Shown piece after piece: positions 1 through 13,325 of a DNA stretch of 64,000 bases. Under the pieces are notes generated by a model. It searched no databases. It saw nothing but the letters and a program-made list of their open reading frames with translations, and was not told the origin of the DNA. The first letter of the stretch is position 1; every line of letters begins with the position of its first letter. The stretch is taken from assembly GCA_024138015.1 (NCBI GenBank), contig JAMXBB010000003.1, forward strand, positions 73,553,813-73,617,812, written 5' to 3'. Position numbers and translations under genes: made by a program. The DNA is from Lumnitzera littorea (lineage: Eukaryota > Streptophyta > Magnoliopsida > Myrtales > Combretaceae).

Positions 1-2390
1 AAGAATAGAAATTGAAAATAATGTAAATACGTAATACGATAAAGCCAAGAGTTAACACATTGTATAATATTATTTAATTACCTAAAATCGTAAGGTATGA
101 TATACATATATATAAGAAAATATAGAATGAACACATGATGAGAGTATCAAAATATATAATTTTACTAATCGATTAGTAATAAGAGAATGTATATTTTAAT
201 TGGGTAATATTATAATTCGTAGAAATACGTAAAGAATGACTTATTAATAATCGAAATCTAAAACAAACATACTTTGTAAATAATATAATATATTGTATAA
301 TCATAATAACTATCGTAATAGAAATACTTAAATTATAATGTTTTCAATATTAATAATAAGGCATAACTACAATAAAACAGTATCATTATAACTAAATTAA
401 CACTTAAAATACATATATGATACAGGTATTAACGTAACCGTATACCAAACTAGAAAATAGTGTCCTCACATTAAATATATCAAGAAGTTGCACTCTAATG
501 CTAAAAAATTTACGTATATATATAATTCGATATTATGATAAAAAGTATAATAATACTTTTTTGTATAAACTAAAACAATGATTACAAAAAATAAATCAAT
601 TTATAGTAGGGATGGAGTACTAACATATAATTACTTTTCACAATAATAACGAAAAAATAAAAATAATATACTATGTACACAATATCGAAAAAGGAAATCG
701 AATTAACTTGTGAAATAAAGTCAAGTTCGAAATATTGGATAGATATTGAATCGACGCCACATATAAACCTATGAAAAACAAAAATATAAAAACTATAATT
801 TATTTAATAAAATATCCAAATAATTAACAAATATTAATTTATCGAAATGACTCAAAATGTGTGGAAATAGGCTACTAAGAAAAAGTACTTTAAGGCTACT
901 GAGAAAAAGTATAAATGAACAAATTAAAAACACGTGTCTTTCAGAAATAATGAGTAGAGAAATAGAAATTCAAGTATATATATATATATATATATATTCG
1001 CTATAAGTTTGTGATAAATGTCCAACTATTTTTTAAAATAGTGGTTAGCATATGGGAGAGAGAACGCCTACAATTTTGGAGAAAAAGGTTGATTTTCTAG
1101 GGAAATGGGTTTGTCAATAGGGTCCATTCACTATTGCACTAACTTACAAAACCATGCATTAATTATTCTTTAATTGTAAAAAGAAATAACTAATGTGGTA
1201 TGCGACAATATCATGACAATTTTCTTAGATTAATTAATCCAAAAGATAGATAAGGAGCCGAATAGTAATTTTGGTCTATTAATGTAGATAATATATATTA
1301 AAAGATTACTTTTGGACGTAATTTAAAAAAGAACCAGTCTAACGTTGACATAAAATCACTAAAAACAATGTCAAATTACGCTATTAGAAGCTATTAATTG
1401 ATTTAAGTACGTATCTAAATTTTGGAAAGCAGGTATATATACATTTAAACCCCGTAGTGGAAAACAAATTACTGGGCTGACTTTGGAACAAAAATATAGA
1501 ACGCATCACAAGGAAATGATTACTCTACACAAAGTGCATTGAGTTGAGTGAATTGTGTTAATCCTATGAAGTGGAGGGGCAGTTGTTAAGGGTTCAAAGA
1601 TTTTGGGAAATCTTCCTTAACCTAACCTAATGTGTTTCTTTCCTATGTACCAAATCTAGCAGTCTCTGGAAACGTCGCGTACCTCACCCTATAGTATAGC
1701 ACACAGTTGCTACTTCTGTTTATTCTAAACTCCACATATGGCGTGCAAAAACTCATACTGCCACTATGATATATATATATATATATATGCAACATATTCT
1801 ATTTAGTATCACACGATGAATGGAAATGAGTAGCGAGCAATTAATAATAAATATTTGAACACATAACCTATAAATTTTACAAATATTAAAATTTATTGAT
1901 ATTTATATATTTCTTATCAATTCATAAGATATGAAAATATATTTAAAATGATATATGGTATTACTTATAGTAACTCATTTGATGGCACTCATTCCATTTT
2001 GTTATAATCATTTCAAAAATGAACATTTTGAGTCACAATAAATTGTAGATAAATTTGGCCTATAACACGAATCAATGGCCAAATGCAGGAGTGTTTTTAA
2101 AACTTGTTGGCCAGGACCAGCAATCAAATTACAGCCTGTTTTAGATATCTGTTTAATTTGTGAAGAATTGTGAACTACTTGAAAAATCTTAGAAGAAGAA
2201 AAATTAACAAGTTTTGTTTTCAACACTGAAGAAAGAGTAGCTTTATTAAATTATGGAAAATAACGGTGTACATCAGGGTCTTGTAAGAGAAATAAACTTT
2301 GGATCCAATAGAACCAAACCTCCAAAAAGTCGTCTAACTAAAGGGAGGAAAAAAAAAAAAAGAAAAGAAAAAGGAAGGTGATTCTTCAAT
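1..2390. other. AT-rich intergenic DNA, no gene seen
   Basis: No coding region is supported here. The stretch is AT-rich with stop codons in all frames. It holds (TA)n microsatellites at about 974-997 and 1770-1788. A short open frame on the minus strand (about 2008-2226) shows no recognisable motif and lies just downstream of the LINE relic, so it is not called as a gene. Confidence 0.6.
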
Positions 2391-2725
2391 TCTGGAATTC
2401 TCCTTACCTAAATGATCTATTAGTTTGTATGCCGCTTTGAAAAAGTGTATGATCGTAGCAACCAAGAACTTCATCATTTTTTTAATATGCCATAGGTGGC
2501 ATAAAAAGACTTCCCAACTTGATTAATGAGAACTTATCCAATACCGAACTAACAATATTTCGATGCTTTTTATCTAGAGCTAAAACTAAAAGCTCAACCA
2601 TATCAGTGCTTGCCACCTGAAACTAACATCCATAAGCAAATTCTATCTTCTCCTTATCATCACCTAGCAATCCCCCTCCAATAGCTTCTTAACAAGCCAT
2701 GGAACCATCTGCATTGAGCTCAAAC
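2391..2725 (-). pseudogene. Decayed LINE RNase H domain
   Basis: Read on the minus strand from about 2725 downwards, one frame gives RFELNADGSMAC, a stop, EAIGGGLLGDDKEKIEFAYG, a stop, then STDMVELLVLALDKKHR. This follows the order of the RNase H domain at the 3' end of plant L1-type LINEs: a hydrophobic strand ending in a DGS-like catalytic aspartate, a glycine-rich turn, and an E-x-x-A/V-L helix. A neighbouring frame then gives IHFFKAAYKLIDHLGKE, which resembles the closing Y/F-R-x-A-N-x-x-A-D-x-L-A helix, so a frameshift lies near 2490. No reverse transcriptase was seen beside it. It is a short dead relic; the family call is inferred from motif order only. Confidence 0.45.
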
Positions 2726-5591
2726 CTATAACAACAAGGCTATTCCAACGAACGGGACTATACAGAACTTCTCAAAACACTGAACAACTGGAGGGTTCAT
2801 TCATCTTATATAATAATCAATCAAAGCAGAGCTTTTATTTTTTTGCCTAGAGCTTGTAATTTCATATCACCTTCCCTTTCTATAATATTTGTCACCAATA
2901 TTCACCGTTAGAAATATATATCACGCTTTTGCACTTGGCTCAAACCTAAGTCATCCCTAATGTAATAAAGATCTTATCTCGAGTTGCATTATATAAAATG
3001 AAGCTTTTTTTGCAAATTCATCTGCCGAGTACTCATGCTATCATGATAAATGTTCCCTTTGCTTTTACTTAAAAATAAAGCTTATTGCCTTTTTTACTTT
3101 CTACATGACTCAACCTGAATTGCTTTAGCCAAGAAGCAGCTTTTTAAACTTATCCTCTTTCCGATATACTACTCTCGAGAGAGAGAGGGGAAGGGGAAAA
3201 AAAAAAAAAAAAAACACAACCTACGTCACATTGTAACAACTTAGGCCCGAACTATATGCAACAATTGCAGCACTATGAAAGTAGGCTCCGATATGGCTTG
3301 AACATTTTAGAGGCCCTAGTAAGGCAAGCCCGATCGTGCCACGAGCCATGCATTATCTGAGTTGGACTAGCCCATTCCGTCCACTGGTCGACTAGATGGC
3401 CCTTAAAATTTTCTTTTCTTTTTTACGTCATATTTAAGCCCATGAACCTAAACAAAACAAATAAGGTTTTGATCTATAGTTTTTCTTCTTTTAATTATTA
3501 TTATTATTGCATTTTTATATTTCGATTTAGTTTAGTTTGTAGTTTGGTTTGAATATTCCAATCAAAGTAAATTATTTGAACGGAAGTCAAACCACTTTTA
3601 CTAAAAAAATAAGCAATAAGTATCATTTTTGTAGTTTTAAATGCTATCAATATTTCAAGCTAATTCTATTTATTTTTTTTCTTTTTATCATCTTTTATCT
3701 CTCAAGTAAACTCACGTATCTTCATTATTACCTAAGATATAATTCTATTTATTTTCCTAGCTTTAATTATTGTGTAATATTTCCCATATTGAACTAGTAA
3801 TGCAGTTCATATCATTTATAGATTTAACTATTGTTTATATCTCCAGTTTGATTTTGTACTCACCAAAAGCAAACAACCCACACCATTTGAGTTTGCAAAG
3901 CGCTAAAGCTTAATAACTTGATAGTTTCTATATAGTGACATGTCCCTTCTATAGTTTGAGAAAAAATATTGTTCCCAAAAATATAATATTCTTTAACAAC
4001 AAATAACTAAAAACCCCAAAATAATATTGATCCTATTAATACATGTTGCTATATACTTGGTAAAAGATTTAAAAAGAACAGCTTTGAAATTTTCCAATTT
4101 GATTTTAGAACGTATTCGAAAAGAAAAAAGAATGATCAAATTGATTGTTTCTTTTATGTTTAAATGTGATAATTCTATTATTCATTTTTCTATTAAAAAA
4201 CAAGCATGATGGCTTATATTTATAGGGTAACCATAAAACAAAGACTTAAGGATCTTCTTCATGTAAAGCCCAAAAAAAAAAAAAAAAAAAACACACACAC
4301 ACATAATCAACAAAGAAGAGCTTAGGTTTGTAGGTATTATACATTATATGCTTTATGTTTTTCAAACACACATTTAAGTGTATATTTTAAGAAGTTGTAA
4401 ATGAAGGGAGGTTTGATATCTTTTTTAATTTGACTAAACTATCCTTTTGCTAATATTAATATTTTATATGATTTATTATTTTTAATTATACAATACATGT
4501 TATTCATATTATTTTGCTAGGACTAAAAATATCAATTACCTTACTTCATCTTCAACAATGAAAATAACTATGTCTATATATGGATTTTTACATTTGTTAC
4601 AGTATTATTATGTTTACAATATATTAATATTATAGTAAATACACATTACTGTACAATCAAATTATAGTAAATACGCATTAAAGTACAATCATAAAAATAT
4701 TTGTCAAACCAATTAAATCAAGTATTATAATTCCATGTTGTCTATAATTTCTTTAATCTATCTCTTTTTTTTTTTTTCTCTCCAACTTAAAGCATGTCCA
4801 TAATTTCAAGGAAACTGCTAATTTAAAAAATACTAATTTAAAGAATTACCAATTCTACAGACTGTACACTTTTAGGAAGAGTAAAAATTAAAATTTGATA
4901 AGAATTTTTATATACATAATCATCAATTGAATTTTGCATGCACGATGATGTTGTTGGCCTATGGAATATATCAATTTTGGTATATGTAATAAAACTATAC
5001 ATATTATAATGTTTTTTCTTTTATATGATGCATAAACCACATTTTGTAATGATGCATGTTATGATATCATTTTTTACAATATATTATATAATTGATATGT
5101 ATACATTATATGTAATATTTTATATTCCTTGACATATTATGCATTATCATCAAATGTAATATATTGCACATCATATACACACATATCCACACATAAATTT
5201 ACACTTTGAATTTTGATATACACGAAGCATTTTATAAAGCATTAGATTATCGATTTGTATGAAGTATATTATAAAGCATATACAATATTATATACAATAT
5301 ACTATTTATGATGTATTATAACATTCATCACATTAAATGCTTACATATATAATAATAATAATAATAATAATATACACATTATGTTTCATTTGTTCATCTT
5401 AAAACACCAAGGACATTATTTATAAATGCAATTATATTCATTACATTTTTAGTTCGAGTGTGCTCAAACCAAATAAATTACTAGAAAGAAATTATGATTT
5501 TCTTTCTATTACCAAATAGAGGACTAGAATTTTTAGTGCATGTACTTTTGATTTTATTTAATTACAATTTAAAGGACATTAATAAATTATC
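2726..5591. other. AT-rich intergenic DNA, no gene seen
   Basis: No coding sequence is supported. The stretch holds a GA/poly-A tract at about 3177-3213 and poly-A at about 4268-4290. A two-copy ~33-bp duplication lies near 4630-4693 (core TATAGTAAATAC). (TAA)n lies near 5350-5370. A patch with more balanced composition (about 3225-3410) could be an old repeat fragment, but I cannot assign it. Confidence 0.5.
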
Positions 5592-5960
5592 TATATATAT
5601 TAGGCCATTAAAAATTTATTCATCTCCACATTTTTTAAGATATGTTTTTTAATCTATTAAGCCACTAAACATTTATTTGTCTTTACAATTTTTTTTATTA
5701 TATCTATTACTATTACATATATAGTTATTAAGCCTCTAATTATTATTCATCTCAATATTATAATATAATTATTATCTACCATCATTAATTCCCTTACTAC
5801 CATTAATTATCATATATATTTTTTATTATTAGTATAAAAGTTTCAATAATTTTTTTGGTCAAACAAAATTTCAATAATCACATATAGTAAATGGCCCATT
5901 AATGAAGAATAATTGTTTCTAAAATATACATTTTATTATTATTATCATTATCATCATCTT
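5592..5960 (+). repeat. Direct repeat copy A (~370 bp)
   Basis: This segment starts CTATATATATTAGGCC and runs to about AATAATTGTTTCT. It reappears in the same orientation at 9171-9540 with many small differences but the same order of landmarks, including CATCTCCACATTTTTTAAG, AGTTATTAAGC, AAAAGTTTCAATAATTTTTT and TAGTAAATGGCCCA. The copies are about 3.58 kb apart. They could be LTRs of an unknown non-coding element or the ends of a segmental duplication. Clear TG...CA ends and target duplications were not found, so the element type is open. Confidence 0.7.
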
Positions 5961-6879
5961 CTTCTCCATATCTCATGTGTCTCATATTCCATTTGGTTAC
6001 TATCCATTGATCTAACATTTCTTTTGAAAATGAAATTTGCTTTGGGAAGAATACAGGTAATGATATTTCTTTTAGCATGGAGAATATAGGTGAATGATTA
6101 GGTAAAATTATTCATTATGATTGTATGTTCTTTCTCTATTATTTTTTTTCTTAACACATTTCTAAAGCAAAGTTTATATTTGATGGAAAAATGTATCCTC
6201 TTGCAAAAACTTATAATGTTAAATATTGTCACCACCATTAGCCTAATCATTTTGTATATATTCCTTTTACAGTTTTATATTTTTTAACTAATTTTTTTAT
6301 ATATGTGATTATTTTGTAGGTTTTCGTCTTAAGTTTGAAATATCAATTCAAGCTCAAAATATGGACTATGGAGGTAATGATGAGATAGATTAGTTGATTT
6401 GAAAATAGATGGTAAAGAAGATGATGTAAAAAGGAAATAATGAGATTTATCATGTGATGTGAAAATACAAGGGTGAAAAATTTAATGTAGGAATTTTACT
6501 TTGGTCTTTAATTTGATACATTTTCAATTGTTTATATACATGATAAATTATTCTTCAAAAATTGTAGATTATAATATATAGTTTTAGAAATTTTGATTTC
6601 TTAATATTTTACCTTTTATCCATTGTATCTATTTATTATGTCATTGCTAGAATTATATTAACATCCTATTGAGTTGCTACTAATATATATGTGTTACTCA
6701 AAAAGTAAAAAAAAAAAAAAAAAGTTTTGTTTAATTTTATTCATTAGAAGGTGAACATTCAATTTATTAAAATGAAATATAAGAAAACTTGTAAGTATAG
6801 ATTAATGGTTCCAAAAAAAGGAGATATATATATATATATACATATTTTCTAATAGAATATGAATGATAATTGATACATG
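5961..6879. other. Non-coding spacer inside the repeat block
   Basis: AT-rich DNA between direct repeat copy A and the 475-bp duplication. It contains poly-A at about 6709-6723 and (TA)n at 6826-6840. No open frame or motif was recognised. Confidence 0.5.
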
Positions 6880-7690
6880 AGCTATTTTAGCAATAAAGTC
6901 TATGAGAAAAATATGAAAATAAATTCAAGGAAAAAATTTTCTTTTGATAATTTATAAGTGTCGTGATTAAGAGGAAAATACATAAAAATATTTATGAATT
7001 TGTATTGTTTTAGTCCCCAAAACCATAATAGAGGAGGTGTAGTGTCTCCTAATTATAATCTAGAGTTAGAATTCCTCTACAAAATTTTACATTGATCTCA
7101 TTTGGATACTTATGAGATGCTTCACAAGCATTAGTTATTGAATAAAAAAAAATGAAACATTTTCACATGTTTCACATGTAAAAATAGTAAAGCATATGAA
7201 AAATGAAATAATTTCACATTTTAAAGTAATTAGTTAACATATGTAATATACGTCTTCATCCATCTAAATCAATAGCTTTGATATGTATGGGCTTATTATC
7301 CTTTCATGTTTTTTACTAACATCGTGTATAATTAGCATTATTTTTGGGTTTTTTTTTAGCAATATAGTTTTGTGAGAAATGCATGGAAATCAATACATTT
7401 GGAATAAATATTTTTCTTTTGATAATTTACATGTGTCATGATTGTGAGAAAAATGCATAAAATTAACTGTGTATTTGTAATTTCATTAGTCGATTAAACT
7501 ATAATAATGATGTTGTACCTCCCAATTATAGTTTGATGTTAGAATTACTCTATAATTTTGCATTTGTTTTATCACTAGATGTGAAGGCTCTACAATAATT
7601 GGTGAATTAGAAAAAAAAAAAGGAAAGAGGAAACCTTGTCATATTTTTCAAATATAAAAATAGTAAATTATTGATAGAATCCTAATCACC
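6880..7690 (+). repeat. Tandem duplication, ~475-bp period
   Basis: Two adjacent diverged units share an ordered series of landmarks: an AGCAATA start, TTTTCTTTTGATAATTTA (about 6938 and 7413), GTGTCRTGATT, a TTAGAATT-CTCTA core (about 7068 and 7545), and a closing TCACATGT/TCAAATAT-AAAAATAGTAAA stretch. The spacing of the TTTTCTTTTGATAA landmark gives the period. The function is unknown; it is part of the 5.6-9.5 kb repeat block. Confidence 0.6.
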
Positions 7691-8129
7691 ATTAAATTTT
7701 TGAATCAGTGTGAATTGATATTAATGAAACTTGAAAGGTATTATTGATAAAAAAATTTAAAGAAAAAATAATGCTTTAATTAAATATAGTAAGCATTTAT
7801 TAGTTGCAATCGATATCATTGAGAATTAAAGCATACGAAAATTGCTAAATAGGCAATTTATTAATGGTAATAGATATAAATAAAAATTCAACCATGTTAT
7901 GAGTGACAAAAAGATTATCAGTGAGAATTTAGTTTAACTAAATCCAGACATATTATTAATAGCAAATGCAATGAAATCATAGATTAATAATTCAAAATTT
8001 AAATTATTTATATTAGCAAACATTAAAATATATAATTAATCAAAAATAAAGAATTTAGTCATTTATTAATGGTAATCAATATTAATGACTATTGAAACAT
8101 GTTATTAATGTCAAATGCAATAATATCAT

Positions 8130-9130
8130 CAATTAATTATTTAAAGTTTCAAGTTTTATGTAAATTAATATTTTACCATATTTAATTCATTGTCATTAAA
8201 GAAAATAAAGAATACTATATGTAGAGATAGGAAATTAATAAGAAGCAAGTTTGTATATATATATATATATATCAATTAGTCAATGTTAATAAATATTGTG
8301 ATGTGGATTGATACTTTATCATGTTTAATTAATTGTCATTAACAACAATAAGAAATACTATATGTAAAGATAGGCAATTGATAAGAAGTAATAGTTTATA
8401 TATATGTAAATTTATTAATTAGTAACTGCTAATAGAAATTCTAATATGAATTGATATTTTGCCATGTTGAATTGATTGTCATTAAAGGACAATGAAAAGA
8501 AAATACTACATAAGAAGTATGCAATTGATAAGATGTAATAATTTGTATTTATATAAATATATCAATTAGTCAATACTAATAGATATTTTAATGTGAATTG
8601 ATATCACACTACATTTAATTGATTGTCATTAAGGATAATAAAAGAAATACTATGTACAAGTATGCCAATGATTATAGTTTATATTTGTGTGAATATATCA
8701 ATTAGTCAACTTAATAGATATTTTATTGAGAAATGATATTTTGTTGCATTCAATTGATTGTCATTAAGAACAATAAAAAAAATACTATATGGAGAGATAA
8801 GTAATTGATAAAAAAATAATAGTTTGTGTTCATATAAATTCATCAATTAGTCAATGTTATATTTTGTCGTAAATTGATATTTTATCATGTTGAATTGATT
8901 GTCATTAGGGACAATATAGATGCAATTGATGAGAAGAAATAGTTTGAATTCATGTAAATATATAAATTACTAAATTAAATAGATATTTTGATGTAAATTG
9001 ATATTTTACTGAATTTAATTCATTATTATTAAGAAAAATAAAAAGTAGTATATGTCTAGATAGGTATTTAATAAGAAGCAATAGTTTATATTTGTATAAA
9101 TTTATCAATTAGTCAATGTTCATAGATATT
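8130..9130 (+). repeat. Tandem array, ~140-bp period, about 7-8 units
   Basis: The anchor ATCAATTAGTCAA (or a close variant) recurs at about 8271, 8412, 8559, 8698, 8838, 8963 and 9104. Each anchor is followed in the same order by TAATAGATATTT, GTGAATTGATATTTT, CATGTTTAATTGATTGTCATTAA, an AGAAATACTATATG-like stretch, and a GCAATTGATAAGAAG-like stretch. A partial older unit precedes the first anchor. Units differ from each other throughout, so the array is old. It lies between the direct repeats at 5592-5960 and 9171-9540. It looks like a small satellite or the variable inside of a non-coding element; no transcript or protein is implied. Confidence 0.75.
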
Positions 9131-9170
9131 TAGGTTTATAATATGTCGCATAATGCCAACTCTTAACTAG

Positions 9171-9540
9171 CTATCTATATATATTAGGCCACTAATAGCT
9201 TATTCATCTCCACATTTTTTAAGATATATTTTTTAATCTATTAAGCCACTAATCATTTATTTGTCTTCGCAATTTTTTATTATATATATTACTATTACAC
9301 ATATAGTTATTAAGCTACTAATTATTATTTGTTCTCATATTATAATATAATCATTATTTACCATCATCAATTCACTTACCACCATTAATTATTATATTTG
9401 TTTTTTCATAATTATAAAAGTTTCAATAATTTTTTTGATCAAACCAAAATTTCAATTATTACCGATAGTAAATGGCCCACTAACATAAAATAATTGTTTC
9501 TTAAATATCTAGTTTATTGTTATTATTATTATCATTATTG
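9171..9540 (+). repeat. Direct repeat copy B (~370 bp)
   Basis: Second copy of the segment at 5592-5960, in the same orientation. It starts CTATATATATTAGGCCAC and ends near AATAATTGTTTCTTAAAT, followed by a TTATTATT-rich tail in both copies. Single-base and short indel differences are scattered along the whole length. Confidence 0.7.
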
Positions 9541-10300
9541 TTATTATATTGTCATTATCTATCATGGTTTTTTAAATTTTCATTTATCATTAATTATGTA
9601 AGAACCATTTATGAATCTCAACTCTCCCCATAAATTTATCTTTTCAATTGTTATTAATTTTGCTTATGAGTGGATTGATATATTGAAGGTCCACCAACAT
9701 TAACATTAAGAGCATCATGACTTTTTATATTTGTTATAATTATATATACCAACCATAAGTCACTCTAGGTTTGAGATTAGTGTAGAATAATATGATGCTA
9801 TGTTGTTTGAACGATTAAGGAAAAAAAAATAATGAATTGGCGATTACTAAAAAAAAAAAAAAGATAATGGGCTATCACAATTGATTATCACATTAGTGTG
9901 ACTAAGGTTTTTTTTTTTTTTTTCTTTTTACCAAAGTGTGACTAAGTTTAGTTCACTCTTTCAGGGAATATTTTTTTAGGCATCGCAGTGAAAGGAGTAT
10001 ATTTATGGACTTGGACATCAATGATGGGTAAGAGGCCAACGTAAAAGATGAAAGGATTTAGATGCGTTAGTTATTTTTGTTATAGCTCGATTAAATAGAG
10101 ATTTAATAGGTTTATATCCAAGGGGTGGTAAAATAAGTTATCGAGAAAGGAGGATATTATTGTGAGGACACCGAAGAATTATTAATTATCTACAATTTGT
10201 GAATGATAATTGTTTTGAACGTCAATATATATCTATATTATAATATAAATACGTAGAGGATTATTCACATCTATTGAATACGAGGCGGCAGATATTCATC
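9541..10300. other. AT-rich spacer, no gene seen
   Basis: No coding signal. Poly-T at about 9908-9923 and poly-A runs near 9822 and 9849. No motif or repeat family was recognised. Confidence 0.5.
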
Positions 10301-11060
10301 CTTTTGTCATATCTTTTCTCCGTAGGACATCCCTACACAAACTTTACCGCTGTTTTAGCTTTTTTCTCTGGCTTATGCAACTATTCTTTGAGAAACTAGA
10401 GTAGTAAGTTTGCAAAAGTAGCCTAGTTCCAACTTCGAATGCGTCTACATGCAAAATTTCCATCGATATAATATAAGATTATTCCAAAGCTTGTGAGTAG
10501 TAATACTGTAAAAGTAAGGGGGAACTGTGTCTGCTCGAAGAAAGAGAGCCAACAAAGTAATGATTGCAAAATGGAAGGTAAAGAAGCAGAGTGTGTGAGT
10601 ATATCGCACGTCTTTCCGACAAAGCCGCCCACTGCACGATGCAAATGTCGGGTCCTCTAAAATCTTTAGGCCACACCCCCCCTCCCCCAAACCCTTTTCT
10701 AAATTCCATCTCTTTTGTCTCTATCCTCTTCTATCCCCATCATTGTCCTCTTCTGTCAGACCCACCCTTTTTGCACGCTCCCTCTCTTTATACCCTCTCT
10801 CTCTCTCTCTCTCTCCTCGTGTGGGTAAGTGTATGGACCGAGCATACTTAATTCCAAGTTTCAACAAGTGACATGGAATAACACTATGTAGAACTGTGGA
10901 TGTGGATGATTCTCATTATATTTTCATCTCAGCCAGTATTTAATTGGCTCCAATGACACCACGCTTCCTAGTCTTACATTCCTTTCCGACCAGTTTTTCC
11001 ACTCAATAGGCATCGCTTCGCTTTCAAAGATTTCAAAATTAAAATACTATGGAAAAAATT
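10300..11060 (+). promoter_or_regulatory. Promoter-like pyrimidine-rich island without a gene
   Basis: This stretch is visibly less AT-rich than its surroundings. It contains a C-rich run at about 10673-10690, a long CT-rich strand bias from 10700 to 10830, a TCTTTATACC box near 10785, and a (CT)n microsatellite at about 10796-10815. TATA-like boxes followed by CT microsatellites are typical of plant core promoters and 5' leaders on this strand. However, the only open frame across it (10591-10851) has no recognisable protein features and no gene follows in the next 2 kb. It could be an orphan promoter, a displaced 5' leader, or a conserved non-coding element. Confidence 0.3.
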
Positions 11061-13023
11061 TCTAGCTCTCATCATCCAACGCTTCAGTGTATCATTTAAC
11101 TTTTAATATGAATATAGGAATTAATATCATGGGTATGGGTATGGGTATGAGTATTTTACCATTGACCTACAGATGCTGTATAATCACTTAAATAATTATG
11201 AGTGAATTTGGTCACTCATTTTATATTAAAAGTAACTTTTTATTATTTCAAATATATATTATATATTTTATGAAAAATATATATAAAAAAATTAACATTA
11301 TTACTATTTTTCGTTTTTGTCTCTTATTGCCCGTCCTATTTGCATTGGATGGGTCTAGTAAATCTTGCGCATAATTTTCTTTTCCGGTGGAGTAGTGTCT
11401 CGTTGCATCATGCTACATCATGCTTACCTAAAGGGGGTTAGTGGGAACTGGGCAGGCACGTCTTGATGGTATTTGAGCAAGTTGCAATATAAAAGGATTT
11501 GGACCTACAAAGTTAGCCTTTAGTTGTTAAGATTATATATGATAAATAGAATTAAATAATACAAGTATAAGATGGTATGTTATTATTTTATTATATTTAA
11601 TTTGTATAGTGTTGAATAAAAACTTTTATGATGTCTCTCATTTGGTATATGTAAATACTAAATTTAATTTTTTTTCTTTTATATTTATACCTTTAATATC
11701 ATTTAATATTTATTTAATAATATTTTATATTATTAAAAATGTACAAATTTTAAATATTATTTATATTTATACTCTTAATAATGTCTAATATTTATGTAAT
11801 TACATTTATATCCTCAATACTTATATTCTTATTAAGTGAAATAAATTTTTATATCATATTCTAAATAGGACAAAATTTGAGTATTTTATCCAATTTTTTA
11901 AACCATTTTTCCTCCAATAACCAAGCTTAAATTATAAATTAAATATTAGACAAAAGTATTTTATTCAATCTAATCTTATAAATTTTGCGCAACTAAAAAA
12001 AAACTATGAAACTTTTAAAGCATCATTTTATACAATAGAACATATATTTTCTCTCATAGTTTAGTTATGGATATTCTTTTTTATAAATTTTGAATTGACA
12101 ATATATATCGCTAGAAGGTATTAGGAGTAAGTGGATAGGATATGATGTCTTATTTATATCCCACCTTTTAGATAAAGGTTTTTAAACTTTGCTATCTGTA
12201 CCCTATCATGTGTCATTATAGATTGTACAAGATTCAGGATAACTAGTAGAACTTGTAAATCTTTTTTTTTCCTTATAAATTTTAATATGAATAGTTTCTA
12301 CATATTTTTCATTCCTTTCAATTTATTTCATTTTTTCTATTTTTGATCATTTTTTTCATTGATCATTATTATATAAACATATCAATTTTAGTGAAATCTT
12401 AATATCGACTTTAAATACTAAATAAATAATTGTAAATTGAACTCATTTGGAGGTTGACCTATTTTAGCAATAAGAATATTCTATATTATAAATTATAATA
12501 TCTCAAATTATAGTCAACATCAATAATGATGCTTTATGCATTAAAATTACTAAATCTTGATCTTTCGACTAAATATTTTTCAAATCAAGTACAAACTTAA
12601 TCTTGGATAAGAGAAAAATGTATAAACACTAATCTTAAATAAATCTTGACTCGAGCAATATTATATAAATTTATTATAAAATACTTTTCAAATCTAATAC
12701 AAAGAATTATTGCATCAAAAGAAAATAAACTAATAACATATCTTATTTAAGTGGTTTTATGCAGATTCTTTCTTTTTTAACTTTAGTAAAGTTGAACATG
12801 ATAAATGAGGAAGATAAAGTGGAAAGAAAATATAGTAAAGAAAAGATTAGGGAGAAAGAAACTAATATGAGAACATCAAATTAAGTCTAAAGTTTTTCAT
12901 GGGCTATGTTTTGTTGTTTTTTTAAGTCTGTACAAATGAAATGGTGTTCTTTATTATTTATTAATTTTAACAAATTATTATTATAAGGTAAGTATAAGAT
13001 ATGCTAGAACTATACTATATATT
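11061..13023. other. AT-rich intergenic DNA, no gene seen
   Basis: No coding region is supported. A three-fold run of the short word GGTATG lies near 11131-11150. Loose repeats of TTTATATTTATAC and TAATATTTAT-type words occur at about 11660-11830. No element ends were found. Confidence 0.5.
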
Positions 13024-13325
13024 GACAAAATTACATGTTTACTATTAAAATTTTTAAAAAATTACATAATTACAAATTATATAAAAAATATTATCAAAAT
13101 ACTAATACTAATACTAATACTATATTGTATCTTAAAGATACGGCATTACTTTTGATATACTAATACTATATTTCATCTTGAATATGCAACATATATATAA
13201 ATACTAATGTTATATCTTCAAGATAAGATATAGTATTGATATTTTGATAATATTTTCTATACAATTTGTAATTATATATGTATGTGTATATATATTAAAA
13301 TGTTGGTAGACATGTATTACAACTT
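13024..13325. mobile_element. Fold-back MITE, copy 1
   Basis: The ends form long imperfect terminal inverted repeats. GACAAAATTACATGTTTAC at the left pairs with the complement of GTAGACATGTATTACAAC at the right. Further in, ATTACAAATTATATAAAAA and AATATTATCAAAATA at about 13068-13100 pair with the complement of 13237-13273. The middle holds several copies of a self-complementary word of the type GTATCTTAAAGATAC (about 13125-13141, with variants near 13170 and 13215), so the whole element could fold into a hairpin. It is non-coding. A related copy lies at 44345-44655. The superfamily and target duplication could not be determined because the flanks are AT-rich. Confidence 0.6.

Noticed and set aside
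8130..9130. CRISPR-like array
   Set aside because: Repeat units are ~140 bp, diverged throughout, with no short repeat/unique spacer structure, and the sequence is a plant nuclear genome.
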